The notes under the pieces were generated by a model. It made no database searches. It was given only the letters and a program-made list of their open reading frames with translations, and had not been told where the DNA came from. The translations under genes and the position numbers were made by a program. Below, one piece after another: positions 1 through 9,228 of a DNA stretch of 54,311 nucleotides (the stretch's first letter is position 1; every line of letters begins with the position of its first letter). Source of the stretch: Cymbomonas tetramitiformis (lineage: Eukaryota; Chlorophyta; Pyramimonadophyceae; Pyramimonadales; Pyramimonadaceae); the NCBI GenBank assembly GCA_001247695.2, contig LGRX02035435.1:1-54311 (forward strand), written 5' to 3'.

Positions 1-1040
1 CGCCCAAGTTTTTTAAAGACTTGGGCGGGGCGATGACAGTGACCGCCCAAGTTTCCTAAGACTTGGGCGGGGCGATGACAGTGACCGCCCAAGTTTTCGA
101 AGACTTGGGCGGGGCGATGACAGTGACCGCCCAAGTTTTCGAAGACTTGGGCGGGGCGATGACAGTGACCGCCCAAGTTTTCGAAGACTTGGGCGGGGCG
201 ATGACAGTGACCGCCCAAGTTTCCTAAAACTTGGGCGGGGCGATGACAGTGACCGCCCAAGTTTCCTAAAACTTGGGCGGGGCGATGACAGTGACCGCCC
301 AAGTTTTCGAAGACTTGGGCGGGGCGATGACAGTGACCGCCCAAGTTTTCGAGAACTTGGGCGGGGCGATGACCGTGACCGCCCAAGCTTTCTAGAACTT
401 GGGCGGGGCGATGACAGTGACCGCCCAAGTTTTCTAGAACTTGGGCGGGGCGATGACCGTGACCGCCCAAGTTTTCGAGAATTTGGGCGGGGCGATGACC
501 GTGACCGCCCAAGTTTTCGAAGACTTGGGCGGGGCGATGACAGTGACCGCCCAAGCTTTCGAAAACTTGGGCGGGGCGATGACAGTGACCGTCCATGTTT
601 TCGAAAACTTGGGCGGGGCGATGACCGTGACCGCCCAAGCTTTCTAGAACTTGGGCGGGGCGATGACAGTGACCGCCCAAGTTTCCTAAGACTTGGGCGG
701 GGCGATGACAGTGACCGCCCAAGTTTTCGAAAACTTGGGCGGGGCGATGACAGTGACCGCCCAAGTTTCCTAAGACTTGGGCGGGGCGATGACAGTGACC
801 GCCCAAGTTTCCTAAGACTTGGGCGGGGCGATGACAGTGACCGCCCAAGTTTTCGAAGACTTGGGCGGGGCGATGACAGTGACCGCCCAAGTTTTCGAAG
901 ACTTGGGCGGGGCCATGACAGTGACCGCGCAAGTTTCCTAAGACTTGGGCGGGGCGATGACAGTGACCGCGCAAGTTTCCTAAGACTTGGGCGGGGCGAT
1001 GATAGTGACCGCCCAAGTTTCCTAGAACTTGGGCGGGGAG
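1..1040. repeat. 42-bp palindromic minisatellite (about 25 copies)
   Basis: A 42-bp unit is repeated head to tail about 25 times up to roughly 1040. Each unit holds an inverted repeat with arms CCGCCCAAGT and ACTTGGGCGG around a short centre, then a conserved spacer GGGCGATGACAGTGA. The centre varies between copies (TTCGAA, TTCTAGAA, TTTCCTAAG types) while the arms barely change. Because 42 is a multiple of three, some copies stay open as a 14-residue peptide repeat, but others contain stops, so I do not read it as coding. The array ends about 50 bp before the first gene. Confidence 0.95.
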
Positions 1041-1090
1041 TTTCGCAGGGTTAAACAGAGCCCGTTGTGCTGCATACAAAACTTTTCACA

Positions 1091-4000
1091 ATGTCATCTT
1101 TTCTACACCCAATTGTAAAAGTCGTCCTGCTTCAGGTGTTTCAAGATGATGATAAACTTCTGGAAGCTATCCGGAAGTTTGAGGAAAACGGCACGCAGTT
1201 GAAGACGGATTCGGCGGTGATAGCGCCGTGCGTCGGGAAGGAGAAGGCGGGTGTTGATAGGGCTACGCTAGAAGATTTGGGCCTTTCCATCGGGACAAAA
1301 GAAGAGATCGCTCAGGTTGAATCCCTTAAGTTCGTAGACGAAGAAGGGTTTAGGTATCTTCGGAAAGGTTTCCTGTTCACCTTGCACTCGCAAGATGCGT
1401 CGCGTCGACAGGTGGACATAGACATAATGCGACGGTTCGATCGCTTAAAAGAAGTTTGCGCACGTTGGACCGGAGACCGCGAGGACGAAAAGTCGAAAAC
1501 GGATTGGGACTTACAAGCCCACATGACTTGCTTGAATCTTCTGGAGGATATGAAGGATAGAGCAGACGAGTCTGTCTTGTCTCAACCATCATCCCCAGGT
1601 ACTGTTCGAAAACCTAATTTTCACTTTGTCGCGTCCTCCGTGTTCTTGATGGAACATCGCGTGTCCTCAGGTTCTTTGCCGGGAGAAGCGTTCGTCCGCA
1701 AGCACCTCTGCGACATTCTGAACGAACCATCTGATGGAGGGACACCTCGCTTGCTTCTGGGGAACGATACGGACCGTGGGGAACTGGTTGCTCTCAATCT
1801 CGCCGCCGAGATTACGGACCCTCCGAACTATGTTTTGTGTGTTGTTTCTCACACAATACAGGACAAGAAGGTCATGGTCCGATATTTAGATCCTACGGCG
1901 TCAGGACATCTTGTGGAGGTTCCTCTAGAAGTGGATAACGACCCACACCACATCGTGCAGCCTGAAGGTCGCGAGGCTTTCAATCTGGGGTAGCGGATGT
2001 TGTGCCTGCTTCAGGATGCCCACAGTCGAAAGTTGAATGAGTCTGAACGGCAGGAACTTGACAGGTATTTCGACGAAATGACTTACGAGGACGCGAAGTT
2101 TGCGGTATATATGGGGCAACAGTTGCCTGCCGGGTCGGCCTTCAGAGAAGTGGCGCTCATGACGAACGACGAGATCGACACTGTGCACGATGGGTTACCG
2201 TATCGCTCGGGGAAACCAGAAACACCAGCTGAACCAACATTTATCCAATCAGCACCAGAGGATGCATGGGATCCGCACGGTAGGAGCCTTTATCGGATAA
2301 AGCTGATGCAGAAGAAGTACGAGCTTCTGCTGGTCGGCAGTGACAACAGCGGACAGGGCAGCGCACATGCAAGCGAAACTACAGCCGTTGACGATCTCCG
2401 AACAGTCGCTGAATTGGGATCCCAGCGTCGCGACAGCCTAGACCACAATGAAGTCTCGGATTATGCTAAGACAGCGTCTGAAGCCTTGGGGGAGACGGCG
2501 GTGTCCTCTGGCGAAGCCAGTGGTCCTACGTTGTTGAATCAGGTACCAGAAATCGTGGACCTCCCGGGCTTCCTGTTGACTGGGTTGGACGAGGAGACCG
2601 ATCAATGCTGGGATCTCGTAGCGCTGGCACAAATGGTACTTCAAGACAACCCCATTGCCAGCGAAGAACACGAGACGAGGGGTGCGGTGGCTGACCAGCA
2701 CATGCAGGTAATTGAAAATTGGACGTTGGAGGCGCCATACACCTACGCTGACCTGGTCCTGATGTTGCGGAACAGTGGCTGTGAAATCAGCGAGCCATTT
2801 AGTTTTAACCAGGATCATACCCCGGAGATGGAAGAAGTGCTTAAAGGTTCTGCAGCCTGCACGGACGCCACCGACCCTTCGACCTGGGAAACCAATAGCG
2901 AAGAGCAGACTGGGCCGCAACGATGGGGGTTTCTTCTGTCCTTCAAGCTGAAGAACAAAAGGCTGCAACCCGAGTTGGTGTTCGTTTCGACGGTGAAGAC
3001 CATGTTGTACGAGATGCCAAAGGACTGTCCTTACGCCGACGCCATCCTTATATTGCATCCCCGACACGATTGCGAAGTATTGCCTACTGTTCCCGAGGCA
3101 CTATTTTTTTGTATCGAAAAGTTCCAGGAGGTGGAGGGTATTACGAGGATTGCACTGCCAGCAGGCAAAGGTCCTATAGATAGGCTCAAAATCACGATAT
3201 CAGCCGACCCGAAGACCAGCCCGAAATATCTCGACGCGCGTCTTTCCGAGGAAGTGGGGAACAGCGGGGTGATTGTCAGTTATCAGAAGTTTGTTCCTGA
3301 TCAGCAGGTGAACAAGATACCGAACAAGAGCGGCATACTGGAGGGAAAGTCGATCATCCCAGCCTTCAAGGCTTCTATCAAGTGCGAGCGGTACCTGGAG
3401 TTCCGGTATGAAGTGGTGCAAGGGATGAGGGTGTCCACCACCATGCACAAGGAGTTTCGTGGTGTCCACAGGTTCGTTTGCCTGACCATGAACCTGTCAC
3501 TGACCCAACTTCATTTGTAACACATTCGTTTGTGGTACATAGTCAAGATATATGAATAAGGAGGTTGTTGGTGCCCACAGGTTCGTTTGCCTGACATGGG
3601 TTGGCCAGTGGCACGCCACTTACATGGCGATAAACGGCAATGACCCCAAGCCGGGCGAGGTTACTTGCACGATGTTCCAGGCTTCCGCTGTGTATGACCG
3701 GAAGCTGGAGATGAAGCGAAAGGAGAAGTATGCCGGCGACTACCCGCACGTGCGAATAACAAAGAAGAGTGGCTCGAAGGCTTCTCTGACAGGCGTCGTC
3801 ACGCGCCTGGTGGAAAACAGAAAAGAAGGGCCGCTAACCAGACAAGAAATTGACAAGGAGAACGAGCACTACAGGTTGTTCAATAAGGTCCTGGGGATGT
3901 TCTGGCAGAAGATCGAGGAAGCAGAGAAGCTGGGCAAAGAGGCTGTTGGGAGGTTTGAGGCTAGGAAGTGGTGCTTGGCGGGCAGCCAATTCAATAAAAA

Positions 4001-5631
4001 CGCCCCTGCGCGAGTAGTGGGGAAGATCATCTTAGGCAACAAGGGCCAAACCGCCATGTATGAGGATTTCCCGACTGGAAGCTCGCGGAAGCCGCCTTCC
4101 ACCCCGAAGACCACGACCCCTATCCTAGGCGGGAAGGGCAAAGCCCCGGTAGTGCGTGTACCGATGGATCTTGCCGAAGAGCATGACAGCAGCGACGAAG
4201 ACATGGGCGACGTCGGACGGCGAGGGGGGAAGAAGCAGCCTCCGCCGGAAGCAGTTGCCATGCATGTGGCTAAGCAGGTGAGTACGGAGTTTTGCTTGAG
4301 TTACAATCGTCTGTTTTTTTTGTTACAGCTTGGTACGTACTGACCGATGTTTTGTTACGCATGGACGGACCTCCGCAGAACGTGAAAGAGGGGGAGTTGA
4401 GGAGTGCCTTGCTCGCGGTGTCGGTGGACGACGAGACGCGGAGGCTGCAGAGCGTCGGTGACAAGCGGAAACGTGAAGAAAGCGAGCGGGGCCTTAATGA
4501 GCTGAAGACGGCCAAGGAAGCAGTGGAGGCCGAGAAGAAGAAGGCAGATGAGACACTGGCGAGCCTTCGAGAAGAGATGCAGAAGAAGGTGGAGGATGAA
4601 CGTCTGCGCGGGGGAAAACAGCTGGCTTCGGCCCTGTCTGCCGAGCGAGACGAAAGCCGTAAGACAGTGGAGCTCCTTACGACGAAGCACGCTGAAGCCC
4701 TGCAGATGCAGATGGCCGAGGCGAAGCAACGGGAGGAGACTCGTGCCGTGGAGCACCAGACAACATTGGGTTCATTCTGGTCAGGGCAGCAGGTGTTGCT
4801 GGAGGAGAACACGAAGGCGCAGCAGGCTTTGCTGGAGGAGAACACGAAGGCGCTTACTTCTCGGGACTCGCTTTTGAAGGAGGCAACGGAGTCTTTCCAA
4901 AGGACCACTGCCGAGACTGCGAAAATGGCCCACGACGCCCAGGCGAAGATGCTCGAAAATAATGCACTGGCCCAACAGAGGATGCTAGACAAGAACGCGG
5001 ACACCTTGAAGGAGATTAACAATCACCACGCCTCGGAGGCTGCAGCGATGAGGGAGATCCTGAAGACAGCCGTGCAGGTAGGAGCTAGTTGTTACGTTCA
5101 AGTTGTTTGTGTTTATTGTGGAGGAGGGAACTCTGGCTTGAGGTCCAGATTGAAAGACACGGAACTTGTAACTGGTGTGGGGGGGGGCGGTTGGTACGTC
5201 ACCGGTAACAGGCAGTAACAGCAGCAGGCCCGTTCGCCCAAATGTTCCAACTGGGCGGAGGAGGCTTTTACCCGGGAGCGCCAGCGCTCGGCGCAGTAGG
5301 AGGGTCACCTGCTTTAACGACGCCAACGGGCTCCAAAGTCCCGGGAGCCTCTCCTCCATCACGACCGGCGATGTTCGCTTCTCCACCACGAGCAGGTCCG
5401 CAGTGGCCAGGTCAGTTCGACCTCACCCCGGCGGCGAAAGCTGACGCGGAGAAGTTAGGAGAAAGCCTCTGGACAGACTTGAAGGGCGAGGACCCGGAGA
5501 AGAAACGGTCGGCGATCGCACAGTACAACGGGTACAAGGAGCTCGCCCAGCACCTGGAAGTGTCTGAACAAGTTCTGCGCGCCAAGGTGATTGTGCAAAC
5601 GTTTGACCTGTACATGTCTGTTAGCAAATAG
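1091..5631 (+). CDS. Large multi-exon gene, unrecognised protein with C-terminal coiled coil
   Basis: I do not recognise this protein. Proposed exons are 1091-1918, 2015-3471, 3581-4277, 4379-5077 and 5212-5631, about 1366 codons in one frame, ending in TAG at 5629-5631. The introns 3472-3580, 4278-4378 and 5078-5211 are GT-AG and each restores frame across an ORF break. The intron 1919-2014 (96 nt) is inferred because it removes an in-frame TAG at 1991; without it the gene is interrupted there. The first half is mixed globular-looking sequence. A basic, Ser/Asp-containing linker follows around residues 900-990. Exon 4379-5077 is nearly all heptad-rich coiled coil (Glu/Lys/Ala/Leu). The last exon starts Gly/Pro-rich. 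A 5' exon may be missing, since CCTGCTTCAG at 1124-1133 looks like a 3' splice site. It could be a host gene or an element ORF. Confidence 0.6.
3472..3580 (+). other. Intron inside a 109-bp tandem duplication
   Basis: The sequence around the donor (3443-3487) is repeated around the acceptor (3552-3596), offset by exactly the intron length of 109 bp and matching at about 38 of 44 positions. Both copies contain CCACAG|GTTCG. The donor uses the AG|GT of the first copy and the acceptor that of the second. Splicing joins CAC AG to G TTC GTT, so the protein reads through one copy only. Confidence 0.7.
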
Positions 5632-6029
5632 GTAGTTATGCTTAATAAGCCAGCCAGCAAACGAACAGAGAGATCGCACCTGCACTGCCATCGTATGTAC
5701 CGGCCTGTACAATGAATAATACCGCGCCCGCAAGAAAACCCCTAACCCTGGGTGCTTTGCCGGTTCAAATAAAGACTGTATATTTTCATAGCACCAACGT
5801 CTTATCTGGTAGCATTCTTCTTGCCTTTTGTCGGTTTTTGTTGATTTTTTGTGCTACGCACACAGTTACAGTCTCGTGCAGACCTACACTCCCTAGATTT
5901 AAGGTGGGTGCCACCGCTTTTAACATTAAAGCCTCCCATTCTCGGGGTGTATGTAAGATATGAACAAAAGTTTCTTCAGACTCAGTTTGTTTGGAATGAC
6001 TTTGACGTATCCAAGCTGAAAACATCGTC
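5632..6029 (+). other. 3' UTR and spacer of the first gene
   Basis: No gene is seen. AATAAA lies at about 5768-5773, some 140 bp after the stop codon, at a suitable distance for a polyadenylation signal. The short ORFs here are not convincing. Confidence 0.4.
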
Positions 6030-6690
6030 ATTATCACCACTTTCAACAAATGGCACTTGAGCACCACCCGAATCTCGGTGACAAATCGCCTGGAAACCCC
6101 AAATTTCGGGCTATACCCTAAAATTTCAAATTTTTGAATAACGTGTCATTATCTACTCTCCAAATGCTATTTAGTCATATAAAAAAACCTCATTATCATA
6201 ACTTCCGCCGATTGACACCTGAGCACCGCCCGAAACTGGGCGAAAAATCGCCTGGAAACCCCAAATTTCGGGCTATACCCTAAAATTTCAAATTTTGAAA
6301 TAACGTGTCATTATCTACTCTCCAAATGCTATCTAGTCATATAAAAAAAACATCGTTATCATAACTTCCGCCGATTGACACCTGAGCACCGCCCGAAACG
6401 GGGCGAAAAATCGCCTGGAAACCCCAAATTTCGGGCTATACCCTAAAATTTCAAATTTTGAAATAACGTGTCATTATCTACTCTCCAAATGCTATCTAGT
6501 CATATAAAAAAAACATCGTTATCATAACTTCCGCCGATTGACACCTGAGCACCGCCCGAAACGGGGCGAAAAATCGCCTGGAAACCCAAAATTTCGGGCT
6601 ATACCCTAAAATTTCAAATTTCGAAATAACGAAACATATCTACTCTCCAAATGCTATTTAGTCATATAAAAAAAACCTCGTTATCATAAC
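6030..6690. repeat. 163-bp tandem satellite (four copies)
   Basis: Four head-to-tail copies of a unit of 162-163 bp. The marker TCGCCTGGAAACCC recurs at about 6086, 6248, 6411 and 6574. Copies two to four are nearly identical; the first is more diverged, and the fourth loses similarity near its end. The sequence is AT-rich with no open frame. Confidence 0.92.
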
Positions 6691-6699
6691 TTTTCAAAA

Positions 6700-8400
6700 A
6701 ATGAGAATATAATGAGACACCCGCGTGTCTCATTTTTGCGATATGGTCGTTGTATGTGGTGGGGGACGGAAAGGTGAGGGGTGAGAATAGTGGGGGGCGT
6801 AGTGGCTCTGCACTGACCCCCATGCTGGAAAGAGACTCTGATGTGTGCTGCGACATGTTAACTGCTGAGCTGATCAGATCGAAGGCTGGGTGTGGCAAAA
6901 GCCACAGGTGAGCAGAAGGTGGGGTCTGCTCGCCTTTTATTTACTCTTCGGTGTCGCTTTCTTGAGGAGAAGGTGGGGGGCTAATATCTGGAGATGGAGG
7001 AACGCCGTCGAGCACGGGTATTGCGAAGAATCCAGGGAGCACGGGTATCGCTGGATCGTGGGTGTCCGCGTAGTGGAAGAAGTATCCCTGACTGATGGTA
7101 CCACTCGCGGTCGTGGCTCGCTGGTGGGATAGCCAGGGTGACGTTATCCAGGCGCTCAGCTGCTGTCCTCCACTTCGTCGTCAGAAGAGGAGGGCGAGGG
7201 AGGAAGAGGACCCTCTGGAGAGTTGTCGAAAGCTCCTGCAGGTGGGAAGGTGAGGTCTGGATAAAATAACCACTTCAGTGGCCCCTGTTTCCACCACGCT
7301 TTCCTGTATCCTTGTGGGGGAACTGACATGCACCGGCGAATTCAAATTTTCGCCAGGGCTCCGCGACACGATTTTCAAGTGCTCAGGTACGCGGACAGGA
7401 GTCAAGAAACTGCAAAGGAAGGTATGTCAGGTCCGACCAAAAGGCTCAGTAAGGCTTCAGAAGATAGCCGGGCTCCGTATGTTCCAAAAATACTCCAGCC
7501 AGAGTGCTGCTGGAGGGTGCCAGAGAGTGCCAGAGAGTGCCAGAGGAGCTGTCCAGAGACCGCTGAAAGCGCTATTTAGGGGGGCTTTCCCGACTACTGG
7601 TGGCCGTGAGGGCGGTGTTGGGGGGTTCTGGACTGTTCTATGGGGTCTGAGGGAAGGGTTTTTGGTGGTGGGAGCTGTTGGGGAAGGTTTTGGAGTAGGC
7701 TGAAAACGGGCTAAAACTGCTGTTTTTGGCTGTTTTAGCTACTTTTAGGGCTCTGAAAGGTGAACTGTGAGGTTTTTCTGGCTACTATAGACCGGGGAAA
7801 CCCTTCAGGGTGATCCCTGACGGTCGTTTGTGGCCTGGGAGGGACTTGGGTTTTAAGATCGGAAAACGAATGTTTGCCTTTCCAAGCCCGTTTGAGCCCC
7901 CAGTGTTAAGGGAAGGTTATACTGATATTTCGTGACTTTTGGGAACGTTATTTGGATTCCTTCTTCGAAAAAAAATGACTTTTTTGACGTAAAAATTGCG
8001 CCCAGTATCCCAAAAGCACAGGTCTCCCCCTGCAGTATAACGAAAGTTACGAGAAGTCCGTGGTTGAACGCGCGGAGACGTTCAAAGTAACGCAATTGAT
8101 ACCAAATGTGCCCGTGGGCAGTACGACAGATGCTCGGAGTAATGTTTTTGATTGAACGTGCAAAGGTACACAATTCGGATTTTATAATATACTGGATCAG
8201 GGCCAGATTGAGGTACAACCGATAGTTCGGTTCCGAGTTCTGAAGGCCAAACACTTCTCAAGTGCTCTACTTATTCACTCGTCACTCAGGTTGTATGGTC
8301 AACCACCCGGCAGCCGATGTCACACTACGGCTCAACGTTCAATTCCCGATCCGATCTCATTTCTAATTCCGATTCGTCATTCTCGATTCAGATGTTACGT
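6700..8400. other. No recognised gene
   Basis: Only short open frames of ordinary composition are present, up to 141 codons at 7278-7703. None gives a recognisable protein or a consistent exon chain. A short direct repeat (GTGCCAGAGA, three copies) lies at 7517-7545. Confidence 0.5.
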
Positions 8401-8424
8401 CGACGGACTGACACGATGACTGTC

Positions 8425-8650
8425 ATACAGTACTGTCATACTACTGTACTGTCATACTGTCATACTGTCATACTGTCATACCCCCAACATCCGATATTCG
8501 ATTTCATTGTCTTTCCGATCCCGATGCGAATCTGGCCATTCCTCGAGGGTCTGACTAAGTGCCACGATGACCACCCCACAGTACTGTCGTATTACTATAG
8601 TGTCATAGTGTCATAGTGTCATAGTGTCATAGTGTCATAGTGTCATACCC
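8425..8650. repeat. Two 8-bp microsatellites (CTGTCATA and GTGTCATA)
   Basis: CTGTCATA is repeated at about 8430-8482. GTGTCATA is repeated about six times at 8598-8648. The units differ by one base and lie some 120 bp apart, suggesting one origin. Confidence 0.9.
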
Positions 8651-8782
8651 CGGACATCTGGTACTCATTCTCATCGTGATTTCAAGCCCAATTTCACTGT
8701 CATCGTGTCAATCCCAGATTACCCCCGATGACACACATACATATGCATAGGCATATCGGCTCACGCTGTGCCTCCGGGCACA

Positions 8783-8968
8783 GAAAACATGTTGGGACGA
8801 TATTGTGCAGAGATGCGGTCGAGGCGCCCCCCGAGGCGCACGAGGCCCAAAGCAAGGAGACCCCCCCGCCGCCCAATGCTGAGGCACCCACGAGCCCTCC
8901 ACTAGCCGGCGGGAGTGCAAGGTAAGGGACTCTCGTGGGGCATGATTTCCCTCCCACCATTCCTCACG
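8783..8968 (+). repeat. 186-bp direct repeat, copy 1, with exon-like sequence and splice donor
   Basis: This block is repeated at 9032-9217 with no difference that I can see. It has an open plus-strand frame rich in Ala, Pro and Glu, ending at a strong donor TGCAAG|GTAAGG at about 8922. It may be an upstream exon of the CACTA-type gene that begins at 9229, but the phases do not join cleanly. Confidence 0.85.
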
Positions 8969-9031
8969 TGGCTCGCTGCAATAATGCTGCAGCACGCTAT
9001 CGTGATGGTTGCAGCATGTTGATGGGATGTT

Positions 9032-9217
9032 GAAAACATGTTGGGACGATATTGTGCAGAGATGCGGTCGAGGCGCCCCCCGAGGCGCACGAGGCCCAAA
9101 GCAAGGAGACCCCCCCGCCGCCCAATGCTGAGGCACCCACGAGCCCTCCACTAGCCGGCGGGAGTGCAAGGTAAGGGACTCTCGTGGGGCATGATTTCCC
9201 TCCCACCATTCCTCACG
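9032..9217 (+). repeat. 186-bp direct repeat, copy 2
   Basis: Second copy of the block at 8783-8968, offset by 249 bp. The 63-bp spacer between copies contains palindrome-rich sequence with CATGTTG motifs. This copy lies directly upstream of the acceptor used by the exon starting at 9229. Confidence 0.85.
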
Positions 9218-9228
9218 CTACAACGCAG

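Noticed and set aside
441..647. 68-codon ORF with a 14-residue repeat
   Set aside because: It lies wholly inside the 42-bp minisatellite and is open only because 42 is divisible by three; neighbouring copies carry stops.
1..1040. CRISPR-like array
   Set aside because: Units are contiguous 42-bp repeats with a constant spacer segment and no variable spacers, and the DNA is eukaryotic.
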